From assembly GCA_947631615.1 (NCBI GenBank), contig CANRLX010000021.1:1-36792 (forward strand): a stretch of DNA of 36,792 nucleotides, given 5' to 3'. This document shows positions 1 through 8,785 of this stretch, piece by piece. Below the pieces are notes generated by a model. The model was given only the letters and a program-made list of their open reading frames with translations, was not told the origin of the DNA and made no database searches. Origin of the DNA: an uncultured Acetatifactor sp. (GTDB lineage Bacteria > Bacillota > Clostridia > Lachnospirales > Lachnospiraceae). The translations under genes were made by a program, and so were the position numbers. Each line of letters begins with the position of its first letter. Position 1 is the first letter of the stretch.

Positions 1-37
1 CAAGGTGCTGTCGCGCTGCATCAGCGGCAACTTTGAT

Positions 38-67
38 AGTTTATCACATCTGCGCCGCTTCTGTCAA
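38..67 (-). promoter_or_regulatory. Promoter P2 (proximal) of a probable rRNA operon
   Basis: On the minus strand, -35 TTGACA (62-67) is followed after 18 bases by TAAACT (38-43). The transcript would begin near position 30 and leave the window at base 1. The last bases before the edge read ...GACAGCACCTTG on the minus strand, which resembles the start of the CACCTTGAAAAC leader motif often seen before Firmicutes 16S genes. The G+C-rich stretch after the -10 would fit a stringently controlled rRNA promoter. The rRNA identity is inferred. Confidence 0.7.
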
Positions 68-146
68 CTGCTTTTTTCGACTTTTTCAGTCTTTTCCGAT
101 ATTTCTGCCGAGTCATTCCTCACCGGTTTTCTCAACAGCGAATAAA

Positions 147-175
147 AGTATACCATCGCGTTTTCTGCTTGTCAA
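147..175 (-). promoter_or_regulatory. Promoter P1 (distal) of a probable rRNA operon lying off the left edge
   Basis: Read on the minus strand, a consensus -35 TTGACA (170-175) and a -10 TATACT (147-152) are separated by exactly 17 bases. It lies about 60 bases beyond the stop of the lipoprotein gene and points out of the window. A second promoter of similar strength follows 109 bases downstream, which is the usual tandem arrangement for stable RNA operons. That an rRNA operon follows is inference; the 16S gene itself is not in the window. Confidence 0.75.
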
Positions 176-233
176 CACTTTAAATAAATTTTTCTTTCCT
201 GCGCTTTTGCCCCTGATTTTGGTTATAAAATAG

Positions 234-1022
234 TTACAAAAGAGGCGCGGAATAGGTATTGGCGTCATTCTTTAAATTGATGGAGACAGAGCTGATATTG
301 TCGGCGGTTTCCTGGTCGATCTCCACGATCAGGACGAGCTCCTTGCTCTGCCCCGCCCCGATAGTCCCGCTGTAGGTGGCGAGATCATTTTCCAGCATAG
401 TCGTCTGCGCAAACTCCGTCAGCTCCCCGTTGATCGTCACCCGTATCACTGCCTTCTGCCCCAGCAGATCCACCGTCTGATCCGTTCCGGACTGATTGTT
501 CAGCGTATACTGCAAAACCAATAGGCTCTCTCCCTCCGCGGCGTCCACGGCAAGATAGCCGTTAGTCTCCCCCTCCGGCGGATAGCTCTTGCAGGTCTGG
601 GTGCCGTTAAAATCAAGCGAGACGCCCTCCGGAAGCGAAAAAAATTCTCCCTCGCTGCCCACGGTCCCCTCCGACACCGCAGTGCCCTCCTGGGGAAGCT
701 CTGTCACCGGCGTGTCCGCCACAGGGCCCATACCCTGCCCTTCCGTCTCCGGCTGCGTTTCCTCTGCAGGCGGCTCCGTCTGCTCCGGCTCCTCCGGAAA
801 CAGTGCCAGATCCACCAGCCTGCTTCTGTTGTTCGCATCGTACTTAAGAAGCATCAGCGCGGCATATTCACTCACCTGCTGCTCTTCCTCGCCGCTCATA
901 TCGGGAATGGCATTGCCGCATCCGGTGAACCCAAACACCAGGGCAAGCGACGCCAGTCCCACACGGAAACACCTATATAAATTGTGTTTTACTCTCTGAA
1001 AGATTCTTTGCTCTCTACTCAT
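234..1022 (-). CDS. Putative lipoprotein of unknown function
   Basis: The 262-residue protein has a basic N-terminus, a hydrophobic stretch at about residues 21-33 and a lipobox FTGC with the lipidated cysteine at 35, so it should be anchored outside the membrane. Residues about 70-130 are rich in Glu, Pro, Thr and Gly and look like a flexible linker. The C-terminal 130 residues alternate hydrophobic and polar residues in short beta-like segments, similar in style to the immunoglobulin-like DUF4352/DUF5067 telomeric extracellular domains of Gram-positive lipoproteins, but I cannot assign a family. Its ATG overlaps the TGA of the preceding DUF2339-type gene (ATGA), so the two are probably translationally coupled and may work together at the cell surface. 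It is the last gene of the hflX unit; I see no clear hairpin terminator after it. Confidence 0.75.
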   Translation of the reverse strand: MSREQRIFQRVKHNLYRCFRVGLASLALVFGFTGCGNAIPDMSGEEEQQVSEYAALMLLKYDANNRSRLVDLALFPEEPEQTEPPAEETQPETEGQGMGPVADTPVTELPQEGTAVSEGTVGSEGEFFSLPEGVSLDFNGTQTCKSYPPEGETNGYLAVDAAEGESLLVLQYTLNNQSGTDQTVDLLGQKAVIRVTINGELTEFAQTTMLENDLATYSGTIGAGQSKELVLIVEIDQETADNISSVSINLKNDANTYSAPLL

Positions 1023-3616
1023 TTCGACACCCCATGTCTGTTTTCCAAGGGATCATCCACACGATCCCCATCCGGCTTCGGCTCGTCCGCCCGACGTTTT
1101 CTCTCACCGGACAAATCTCTCTTTTCTAATATAATATAGATTCCGGCAATAATCAAGGCTATAACACCCACTATAAAAAATAAAATTGTCCTCTGAAAAA
1201 CCGGAACCTCCAAAAAATCGTAAAACACCAGCTTAGCGCAGACTGCCAGGGAGAGCGCCAGGCCATACAGCCGGACCGGCCTGAGATGTCGCCCAAATCC
1301 GCAGCCGACACAGCCCAGGGCAATCACCATGAGAAGGATGCTGACAAGGATCGTCTCCCTGGTGGGGAGCACCAACACCATATAGGTGAGAAATCCCGTC
1401 ACAATTAGCCACTTCCCCCGAATCCCCATCTGGTATTTCTCCGTGAAGGTCAGCACTATGGTAGCCAGGCCAAATATCAGCATAAACAGATAGATGATGT
1501 ACGCCTCTTCCGCTTCCACCGCCCGTCCAAAGGGCAGTCCGTACAGACGCAGTTTGAGAAAGGGCAGATAGATAAAGCAGAGCGACTGGGCCGCCACGGA
1601 CAATACGTTGTACACCAGAATATGACGATCTCTCCAACGCCTCACGTTGTTAAAAAGTAAAATCCCCACAAACAAAATTCCCACCGTCGCTGGCAGCACC
1701 AGGCTGTCCGGAAGCTTTGGCGCAAGGTACAGCGTCAAGGCGGCCGTCAGGAGAATCTCATGGTAGGTCCTCCACTGGGAGAGACAGAGGATTGCCACCG
1801 CGACACCGATCAGCAGGATCTCCGGTTCCTGCCCCCATGCCACAAACAGGCAGACCAGAGTCGTGAGCACGGCATCCACCACCCGCACCTCCCTGATTTT
1901 CTTAAGCGACAAAAGCTTTGACACGATCAAAAGAACCAGAAGGATTGTATACGTGACGGTCCGCTCCTCAAAGAGGTAGATCCCCCACGGAGCAATGTTG
2001 AGAAAATAATAGATAAACCACCGCTCCCGACAGTCTCTTCGCTTCAGCATCAAAAAGGATACCAATCCTATCACAAGAATACTAAGCATCGCCGCATGTC
2101 CGCACGTTCTGGCAAACATCTCCGTAAGCTCCCTGTCAAGGCCGTTTCGGACCCCGTAGGAAAAGAAAAACAGATACGTGGTGTAGGGCCTTATTTCCAG
2201 GATCATGCTGCCGATGTCAAAAATATGCGCAACAGCACAGAGGCAGTACGCGGTCAGGGCACCGGCGTTTCCCGCCGCACGCACCCCTCTCTGGGCGGCC
2301 TCCTCCGCCTCTCTCCTCCGGTACAGGATCTGGGCCACAAAAAGGATGTGCAGGATCAAAACCGAAAAGATCTCAAACACAAGCACCATCTCACCGGAAA
2401 CGCCGCAATACAGCGCTCTCATGGAAAAGAACCACGTAAACGCCGCGTTAAACGCCATATGTGTGATCCGGCAGGCCGTCTGTTTCCCTCTCACCGGCAG
2501 CACGGCATTCAGCACATTGATGCACAAAAACATAACCGAGATCACCAGAAACTCTGTCCCCGTAATGCCGCTCTGTATCATAAAAAAGCTCAGATAGGAC
2601 GCGGCCACGCCGATTATGCGGTATGGCAGGGAATCTCTCCTGCGGCTGAGCAGGATCAGCAGGAGGGAGACGACGGCGGAAATGCCAAGCGCCGCCCACA
2701 GGTTCAAAATATGTAAGGAGAGATAATTCACCGCTGTAACAATGTACAACCCACCGGCCGACACGGAGGACAATATGACCGCATGTCCCTGGAACCTGCG
2801 ATACAAAAAGAGCTCCGAAAAAAGCAGAACGGACAGGCAGAGGGCATACAGACCGATCCCCTTGACCGGATCGCTCATAAAATTCATGCTGAATGTCACG
2901 AGCGCCACCAGAATAAAAATCCCTCCGATCATTCCCAGGATGGTAGCTCCCAGGACAAACTCCGCATTTCGTCCGGTCTGCGGGTTCGCTGCGCTTCGTC
3001 CTGCCGACAATCTATCCAAATTTTTTCCTGCCTGCAGCACATTCTCACCTTGTCCAATCGGTAGGTTATCCGTGTTTTGCTCTGCCTGCAGTCCATTCTC
3101 ACTTTGTCCAATCGGCAGGTTATCCGTGTTTTGCTCTGCCTGCAGCCCATTTTCGCTTTGCCCGATCGGCAGGTTATTCATGTTTTGCTCTGCCTGCAGC
3201 CCATTTTCACCTTGCCCAATCGGCAGGCTATCCATGCTTTGCTCTGCCGGCAGCCCATTCTCACTTTGCCCTGTCGGCAGTCTATCCACGCGCTCATAAA
3301 AATCTGCGGATGCCTTCTCCGAAACGTCCGATGCGGCCAAAACGGCGCGGGCCGCTGGATCCGTGTTTTTGACCAGGGCGGTGCGTTCCCTGTATCTCTG
3401 CAGATTGCGGTCCAGGTCCTCTCTCAAAAGATCCGCCTGATATTTCTGGGTGATCAGCTTATTCTTGGCTCCCTGTAAAAAGCCTGAAAAAACAGGGTCG
3501 CGGATCTCTTCCGAGAGACGGGCCACGTCCGCCTCCAGCTGCTCCAATTTCCCAAGCGGCGGGTGTGTGCTGTCATTCACATTCTTCCTGTTATCCCTAT
3601 TGTTCATATCATCCAT
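1019..3616 (-). CDS. DUF2339-type polytopic membrane protein
   Basis: An 865-residue protein with three visible parts. Residues about 22-85 form a charged, probably coiled-coil segment. Residues 113-212 are a tandem 18-residue repeat. From about 220 to 835 there is an almost unbroken run of hydrophobic helices, around twenty or more, with short basic loops, followed by a charged cytoplasmic tail. An N-terminal coiled coil before a very long helix array is the pattern of DUF2339 (predicted membrane protein) in Clostridia and Bacteroidetes; its function is unknown. The ATG has a GAGGTG ribosome site five bases upstream that overlaps the TGA of hflX, nine bases away, so translation is probably linked to HflX. 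It ends in an ATGA overlap with the lipoprotein gene. Family call is moderate; membrane topology is clear. Confidence 0.75.
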   Translation of the reverse strand: MDDMNNRDNRKNVNDSTHPPLGKLEQLEADVARLSEEIRDPVFSGFLQGAKNKLITQKYQADLLREDLDRNLQRYRERTALVKNTDPAARAVLAASDVSEKASADFYERVDRLPTGQSENGLPAEQSMDSLPIGQGENGLQAEQNMNNLPIGQSENGLQAEQNTDNLPIGQSENGLQAEQNTDNLPIGQGENVLQAGKNLDRLSAGRSAANPQTGRNAEFVLGATILGMIGGIFILVALVTFSMNFMSDPVKGIGLYALCLSVLLFSELFLYRRFQGHAVILSSVSAGGLYIVTAVNYLSLHILNLWAALGISAVVSLLLILLSRRRDSLPYRIIGVAASYLSFFMIQSGITGTEFLVISVMFLCINVLNAVLPVRGKQTACRITHMAFNAAFTWFFSMRALYCGVSGEMVLVFEIFSVLILHILFVAQILYRRREAEEAAQRGVRAAGNAGALTAYCLCAVAHIFDIGSMILEIRPYTTYLFFFSYGVRNGLDRELTEMFARTCGHAAMLSILVIGLVSFLMLKRRDCRERWFIYYFLNIAPWGIYLFEERTVTYTILLVLLIVSKLLSLKKIREVRVVDAVLTTLVCLFVAWGQEPEILLIGVAVAILCLSQWRTYHEILLTAALTLYLAPKLPDSLVLPATVGILFVGILLFNNVRRWRDRHILVYNVLSVAAQSLCFIYLPFLKLRLYGLPFGRAVEAEEAYIIYLFMLIFGLATIVLTFTEKYQMGIRGKWLIVTGFLTYMVLVLPTRETILVSILLMVIALGCVGCGFGRHLRPVRLYGLALSLAVCAKLVFYDFLEVPVFQRTILFFIVGVIALIIAGIYIILEKRDLSGERKRRADEPKPDGDRVDDPLENRHGVSK
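2981..3280 (-). repeat. 54-bp (18-residue) tandem repeat inside the DUF2339-type gene
   Basis: Residues 113-212 of the encoded protein consist of about five and a half copies of an 18-residue unit of the type LPIGQSENGLQAEQNTDN. The middle copies are nearly identical at the DNA level, while the first and last diverge (for example GLPAEQSMDS and VLQAGKNLDR). The unit is hydrophilic and Gln/Asn-rich and sits between the N-terminal coiled coil and the first membrane helix. Confidence 0.9.
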
Positions 3617-3625
3617 GGTAACACC

Positions 3626-4924
3626 TCATCTGGTCTTCTCTTCGCAGGACACCTGAAAGCGCGCATACCTTGCGGCATCCTGACGGTGACAGCTCACTTC
3701 CAGCAGCACGCCGTCCGCCCGGTATTCCTGCCGGCGCACCGTTCCGTTCTCCATCAGGTAGGAGGCGGCCCCTCCCTTATCATAAGGGATGAAAAAGGTA
3801 CCGTCAACCAAATTTTGATAGACGATCCCCTGTATCATCTCCGCCAGCTCCCGAACTCCCACATCGTCTGCAGCGGCCATATAGATCTGCCTGCCACGGA
3901 TCCGCGGAAGGCCGCTCATCCCGCATTTATCGGCCTTATTGTACACGGTGATTCGGGGAATATCCCCAGCTCCCAGCTCCCGCAGGGTCTCCTCCGTCAC
4001 CTCCATCTGCAGCCGATGGGCGGGATCGGAAAAATCCACCACCTGTACCAAAAGCTCCGCATACGTTACCTCCTCCAGAGTGGAGCGAAACGCCTTGATC
4101 AGACCGTGGGGCAGCTTGCGGATAAACCCGACCGTATCCACCACAAAAAACGGCCTGTTATCCCCCAGCTCAATGCTCCGCACGCTGGTCTCCAGGGTGG
4201 CAAACAGCATATCCTTCTCCAAAACCAGCTTTCCCGCGCCGTCCCCGCCGTGTTCCACCAGGCGGTTTAGGACGGTGGACTTTCCCGCATTGGTATACCC
4301 CACCAGAGCGACCTGTGGGATGCGGGACTCATTCCTCCGCTTTCTTTGCGTTCTGCGGGATCCGGCAAGCTCCTCCAGCTCCTTCTTCAGCTCCGCAATG
4401 CGGTGCTCTATGCGTCTGCGGTCCAGCTCCAGCTTTTTTTCTCCCGCTCCCCTGTTGCTCATGCTTCCGCTGGCGCCGCCCTGTCGGCTCAGGGAATCGT
4501 ACCCTCCCGCCAGCCTTGGAAGCAGATACTGCAGCCTCGCCGCCTCCACCTGAAGCTTGGCCTCTCGGGTCCTGGCCCGTATCGCAAAGATATCCAATAT
4601 CAGATTGGTCCGATCCAGTACCGTAAGCGCAAGCCTCCGGCTGAGATTTCGCACCTGCGAGGGGGACAGCGCATTGTCAAAAATAATCGCCTGCGCCTCC
4701 TGTTCCCGGGCGTACTCCGCAATCTCCTCCACCTTTCCGGCCCCCACGTAAAACGTCTTGTTCACGCTCCCAAGCCTCTGTGTGATCACGCCGACCACAC
4801 ACCTCTCGCTGGCCCGCGCCAGGCTGACCAGCTCCTCCATGGAGCGCTCAAAGTCCTCCTCGCCAATGTCAACTCCCACCAGAAGGACACGCTCCTGTAA
4901 ATCCTTTTCCTGTTCCCTTGCCAT
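3626..4924 (-). CDS. hflX: GTPase HflX
   Basis: A 432-residue HflX-family GTPase, the usual length. The N-terminal HflX domain (about 10-190) carries the family signature with GEKKLELDRRRI at 161-172. The G domain has the P-loop GYTNAGKST (209-217), DTVGF as G3 (263-267) and NKAD as G4 (329-332). HflX proteins bind the ribosome and split or rescue stalled 70S particles under heat and antibiotic stress; that role is known for the family, not shown here. The signature usually reads GPGETKLETDRR, so the Ala and Lys/Leu changes are mild variation. The gene lies 31 bases after the sensor kinase stop and nine bases before the DUF2339-type gene, so it is probably co-transcribed with both. Confidence 0.95.
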   Translation of the reverse strand: MAREQEKDLQERVLLVGVDIGEEDFERSMEELVSLARASERCVVGVITQRLGSVNKTFYVGAGKVEEIAEYAREQEAQAIIFDNALSPSQVRNLSRRLALTVLDRTNLILDIFAIRARTREAKLQVEAARLQYLLPRLAGGYDSLSRQGGASGSMSNRGAGEKKLELDRRRIEHRIAELKKELEELAGSRRTQRKRRNESRIPQVALVGYTNAGKSTVLNRLVEHGGDGAGKLVLEKDMLFATLETSVRSIELGDNRPFFVVDTVGFIRKLPHGLIKAFRSTLEEVTYAELLVQVVDFSDPAHRLQMEVTEETLRELGAGDIPRITVYNKADKCGMSGLPRIRGRQIYMAAADDVGVRELAEMIQGIVYQNLVDGTFFIPYDKGGAASYLMENGTVRRQEYRADGVLLEVSCHRQDAARYARFQVSCEEKTR

Positions 4925-4955
4925 AACAACCTCTCACGTCCGCTATCCCATACGC

Positions 4956-6434
4956 TCAGACAATCTCCGGCACACACTTCTCTAGTTCAAACCAGAAGAG
5001 AACGCCGTTGTCAAAATTTTCCACCCCGTAATCCTGGTTCAGGGACTCCATGATGGCCTTCACGATCGACAGCCCCACACCGTTTCCTCCGTACTCTCTG
5101 GTGTGCGCCTTGTCCACCTTGTAAAACTTCTCCCAGATATGATCGATGGCAGCCTCCGGTATGGGCTTTCCCGTGTTGAACACCGTAACGCGAACCCGGT
5201 TCTCCCTCTCCGCAATCCGAACCTCGATCAGCCGCTCTCCCTCGCAGTGGTTTACCGCGTTGGAAAAATAATTGACAAAGACCTCCTCCGTCTTATATTC
5301 ATCCGACCACACATAGACCGGCTCATACTCTCCCATCCGCACGGTGATCTGATTCTGGCTGGTCAGAATACTGGCCGACTGAATACAGTTTCGTATCAGC
5401 GGCACCAGGTCGAAGCGCTCCATGCTGATCACATCATTTCCAAATTCCAGTTGATTGAGAGTCATCAGCTTCTTCACCATGCTGTTCATCTTGGCCGACT
5501 CATCCATAATGACCTCGCAGTAGAAATTTCTGCTTTCCGGATCGTCGTTGACGCTCTCCTTCAGACCCTCCGCATATCCCTGGATCAAGGCGATGGGGGT
5601 CTTGAGCTCATGGGACACGTTTGCGAGAAATTCCTTTCTCATCTCGTCGATCTCTTCCTTTTTGCGGATGTCGTTGCGCAGCTCATTGTTGGCGGTCTTA
5701 AGCTCCGAGATGGAGGTCTCCAAGGACGCCGAGAGCTTGTTGATATTCTCCCCCAAAAGGTCGATCTCGTTCTGCGCCTTCCCCTGATACTTTGCCTCAA
5801 AATCCAGATGCACCATACGCTCCGAGATCCGGCTCAGCTCCAGGATGGGCTGCGTCAGCTTTTTCGTCGCAAACCAGATGATGACCGCCCCCGACACGGT
5901 CCCAAACAATCCCACATAGGCAAAAAAGCGTCCCGCCAGCTTGGAGCTCTCCCGCATACTCTCGATGGGAGTCCTCATGATAAAGGAGATTCCGGAGTTC
6001 AGGCGCCCATACATCTCGATATACTCCTTCCCCTCGGGCCCCGTCCTCACGATCCGGTAGTCCTCCCCCTCGTCCAGCACGGACCGCTCCTCATCAGTCT
6101 GCATCCCAAAAATATAGCCAAAAAGACGCTGCTTTGCCATATTCTGCCCGTCGCTGGTGGCATACTGCTCACGGGAGTACACGTCGATAATATAAATACT
6201 GATGTTGTAATTTCTGCCGATGCTGTCCAGACTGCTCTCAAACGCCTCCGAGCTGTAGCCGTCGTCATTGGCTATCTGCCGGATCGTCTCATAGGCATTG
6301 TAGATCACCTTCACCTTGCTGCGGATATAATACTTCTCCAAAAAAGCGCTGTTGATAAACATACAGAGGAGCACCATACCCGCCATAAGGCCGATAAAAA
6401 TCAACGAAAACTGTCTTCTGATAGATGGCTTCAT
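4956..6434 (-). CDS. Two-component sensor histidine kinase (PhoR/ResE type)
   Basis: A 492-residue membrane kinase. TM1 (7-30), an extracytoplasmic sensor region (31-170), TM2 (171-190), a HAMP linker (about 190-243), a HisKA domain with phospho-acceptor His275 in VSHELKTP, and a HATPase domain with the N-box NYFSNAVNH (388-396) and G-box GGNGVGLSI (449-457). I place the start at the ATG at 6434 because GAGGTGA lies eight bases upstream and a promoter lies just beyond. The reading frame stays open upstream to 6698, but that stretch runs through the terminator and the end of the neighbouring gene and encodes no domain. It heads the unit kinase-hflX-DUF2339-lipoprotein. Its likely partner is the OmpR-type regulator at 11175-11855, but two genes separate them, so the pairing is an inference. 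Confidence 0.92.
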   Translation of the reverse strand: MKPSIRRQFSLIFIGLMAGMVLLCMFINSAFLEKYYIRSKVKVIYNAYETIRQIANDDGYSSEAFESSLDSIGRNYNISIYIIDVYSREQYATSDGQNMAKQRLFGYIFGMQTDEERSVLDEGEDYRIVRTGPEGKEYIEMYGRLNSGISFIMRTPIESMRESSKLAGRFFAYVGLFGTVSGAVIIWFATKKLTQPILELSRISERMVHLDFEAKYQGKAQNEIDLLGENINKLSASLETSISELKTANNELRNDIRKKEEIDEMRKEFLANVSHELKTPIALIQGYAEGLKESVNDDPESRNFYCEVIMDESAKMNSMVKKLMTLNQLEFGNDVISMERFDLVPLIRNCIQSASILTSQNQITVRMGEYEPVYVWSDEYKTEEVFVNYFSNAVNHCEGERLIEVRIAERENRVRVTVFNTGKPIPEAAIDHIWEKFYKVDKAHTREYGGNGVGLSIVKAIMESLNQDYGVENFDNGVLFWFELEKCVPEIV

Positions 6435-6459
6435 CTCACAGATCACCTCACATTTTCCT

Positions 6460-6488
6460 ATTTTAGCAGTCTCCCCAACGGATTGCAA
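6460..6488 (-). promoter_or_regulatory. Probable promoter of the sensor kinase-hflX unit
   Basis: Minus strand -35 TTGCAA (6483-6488) and -10 TAAAAT (6460-6465) are spaced by 17 bases, about 25 bases before the kinase ATG. It follows a terminator, so the kinase can be transcribed independently of the hybrid kinase upstream. Confidence 0.55.
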
Positions 6489-6518
6489 CGACTTCACAAA
6501 ATATCCACAAAAACCCGC

Positions 6519-6555
6519 AAAAACCTCCGCAGAAGAAACGTCCGCGGAGGTTTTT
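6519..6555 (-). terminator. Rho-independent terminator after the hybrid kinase gene
   Basis: On the minus strand, AAAAACCTCCGC and GCGGAGGTTTTT form a 12-bp stem around a 13-base loop, followed by a T-rich tract. It begins five bases after the TAA of the hybrid kinase. Because A- and T-runs flank both sides, it could also act on the plus strand. The hairpin separates the regulator unit from the kinase-hflX unit. Confidence 0.8.
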
Positions 6556-6559
6556 GTTT

Positions 6560-8710
6560 TTAACGCTTTGTTTTTAATGCTTTGCTTTCCATTTTTGTTT
6601 TTTTGCCGGTCTCGGTTCCGTCCCTGTCTGCGCTGCACAGCACCTTCCCGATCGTTTCGCACAGCTTCTCGATGTCGATGGGCTTGGGAAAGTGGCAATT
6701 CATACCGGCCTCCAGCGACTTTTCCTGATCTTCCGCAAAGGCATTGGCCGACACCGCAATAATGGGGATCCCCGCAAGGTCAGTGTTCGGAAGCCTCCGT
6801 ATCTCACGGGCCGCCTCGTAGCCGTCCTTCACCGGCATCTGAATATCCATCAGCACCACATCGTAGTCGCCCGGAGCGGACTCGCGGATCATATCCACCA
6901 CCTCCTGGCCGTCCCTTGCGGTGTACACCAGAAAACCCTGGTCGGTCAGAAGCTCCTTGGCGATCTCGCTGTTGATCTCGTTATCCTCCGCCAGAAGAAC
7001 CCGTTTGCCCTTCAGCTCCTCGACATTCAGAGTCCGCGGCAGAACGGCGTGCGGCGACTGATCGGCCTGCAGCCGGAACAATAACGTCACCACGAACTGG
7101 CTCCCCTCGCCCACCCTGCTGCTGACCTGGATGGTGCCCTCCATCATGTCCACAAGGTTTTTCGTCAGCGCAAGCCCCAGGCCGCTGCCCATGACGCCGC
7201 TCTTCGTGGTATTGTTCTCCCGCTCAAAGGGCTCAAACATTTTGTCCAGAAAATCCTCGCTGATGCCGATCCCGTTGTCCGAGACGATAAACTGATATTT
7301 CCCATACCCCTTGGGGGCCTCCTCCAGCTCCCTGACCTGCAGGGATATCCTTCCCCCAGGTGCCGTGTACTTGACCGCGTTGTCCAAAAGCTGGTCCAAG
7401 ATCTCCCGCATCCGCACGATATCGAGCACCACGGCGTGGTGCCTGACGCCGGAGCAGTCCACCGTAAGCCGGTGTCCCTTGGGCCTGACCGCGATCCGTG
7501 CCTTCTCCTCCACCTCGTCCAGAAGCTCCTCTATGCTGCACTCCGTCTCCGCCAGGGCGGCCTTTCCGGATTCCATCCTGGTGATCTCCAGCGATTCGTT
7601 TACGCTCATCAAAAGCTGGTTGCTGGAATCCCTGATTTTTTCCAGGTAGGTTTTCACCTTGTTCCGATCCGACAGATGGGTGTCGATCAGATCCGTAAAA
7701 CCGATAATGGCGTTCAGGGGCGTCCGGATGTCGTGGGACATGTTGGCAAGAAAGGCGTTTTTGGCCACATTGGCCGCCTGCGCCTGCTGCAGCGCGATCT
7801 GCAAAAGTCTCTGCCCCTCCACCTGATCCGTGATATCCTTCGCGATCACCAGCGCGATGATGTCACCGCTGTACTCGTTTCTTCCGAGCAGCACCACATA
7901 GCGGTTCAGCCGTCTCCTTCCCTGCGCGTCCACGCTCCAGCCGTTGTACGCCTGCTCCAGCTCCCCCTTCTCATAACAGCGTATCAGGCGCTCCACATGA
8001 AAGAAATTTTTAAACTTGTTCAGCTCGTCCGGAATCATCTGCTCCGCCCAGAAGCTCACATATTCCGAAAATTTCTGAAAATGCTGCACGCCCATAAAGT
8101 CAAACAGATCCACCGTGTGCCCCTCCACCATCTGCGTGATGTTGGTGACAAACTCGTCGCTTGTCAGGTTGATCTCAAAGAAGGAAAAGGCGTCGTGCAG
8201 GATCGCCTTCTTGTACTGGCTCTCCCGAATGTAGAGCTGCCGCAGCTCCCTGTTGATCTCCTCCAGCTGCTCCGTCCGCTTTTTCAGCCGTTCCGTCGCA
8301 TCCTCAATAAATACATAAAATATGTCCCCGTATTTTTTGTCGTGGAGGAAATGTCCGTAGTCCTCCACCCAGCGTACCGTACCGTCCTTTTTGCGGATCC
8401 GGTACTCCACATAGTCCAGGTCATACGTGCTGTCGGCGATCTGCGCCGCAATGCTCCTCTGCACCTCCCGAATGTCATCCGGATGCACCATATGGTGGAA
8501 GCTGTTGCGGGTCAGCTCTCGAAATTCCTCCTCCGTGTCGCACCCAAAGATCCTGAGCATCGCACGGTTGATATAGAGAAATTCCTCTGCGTCGTCCGCA
8601 CGATAGACAAAGAAGCCTCCGGGCATCTCATCCATAAACCGTTCAAAGACAAGCAAACTTTCTTCTTCCAGCTCCAAGAAATTTTTCTGTGTTCTTTTTG
8701 ATTGCTTCAC
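6560..8710 (-). CDS. Cytosolic hybrid histidine kinase with PAS domains and receiver
   Basis: A hybrid two-component protein of 716 residues if it starts at the GTG at 8710, preceded at nine bases by GGGAGG; a TTG at 8746 in the same frame has no ribosome site. There are no membrane segments. Domains: PAS fold with a PAC-like end (about 20-140, including LYINRAMLRIFG and RKKDGTVRWVEDYG); a second, divergent PAS-like region (about 160-300); HisKA with His326 in MSHDIRTPLNAI; HATPase with NAVKYTAPGG and GSGLGLALTKNLV; and a C-terminal receiver with phospho-acceptor Asp622 in VLMDIQMPVKDG and the Lys of FPKPI. It resembles Lachnospiraceae hybrid kinases that sense soluble signals and pass phosphate to an Hpt or output protein. 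No output domain or Hpt gene is nearby. A strong terminator follows it. Confidence 0.92.
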   Translation of the reverse strand: MKQSKRTQKNFLELEEESLLVFERFMDEMPGGFFVYRADDAEEFLYINRAMLRIFGCDTEEEFRELTRNSFHHMVHPDDIREVQRSIAAQIADSTYDLDYVEYRIRKKDGTVRWVEDYGHFLHDKKYGDIFYVFIEDATERLKKRTEQLEEINRELRQLYIRESQYKKAILHDAFSFFEINLTSDEFVTNITQMVEGHTVDLFDFMGVQHFQKFSEYVSFWAEQMIPDELNKFKNFFHVERLIRCYEKGELEQAYNGWSVDAQGRRRLNRYVVLLGRNEYSGDIIALVIAKDITDQVEGQRLLQIALQQAQAANVAKNAFLANMSHDIRTPLNAIIGFTDLIDTHLSDRNKVKTYLEKIRDSSNQLLMSVNESLEITRMESGKAALAETECSIEELLDEVEEKARIAVRPKGHRLTVDCSGVRHHAVVLDIVRMREILDQLLDNAVKYTAPGGRISLQVRELEEAPKGYGKYQFIVSDNGIGISEDFLDKMFEPFERENNTTKSGVMGSGLGLALTKNLVDMMEGTIQVSSRVGEGSQFVVTLLFRLQADQSPHAVLPRTLNVEELKGKRVLLAEDNEINSEIAKELLTDQGFLVYTARDGQEVVDMIRESAPGDYDVVLMDIQMPVKDGYEAAREIRRLPNTDLAGIPIIAVSANAFAEDQEKSLEAGMNCHFPKPIDIEKLCETIGKVLCSADRDGTETGKKTKMESKALKTKR

Positions 8711-8785
8711 CCTATATTTCCTCCCGGAAATGATACTGTACTCCAACAGCCTGACGCTGTCTTCCCCTCCCCTCTCAGTAGTATT

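Noticed and set aside
33..233. A 66-codon plus-strand frame at the left edge
   Set aside because: It runs antisense through two consensus promoters and has no ribosome site.
6435..6698. N-terminal extension of the sensor kinase
   Set aside because: The added 88 residues overlap the terminator and the end of the hybrid kinase gene; the ATG at 6434 has a ribosome site and starts right before the first membrane helix.
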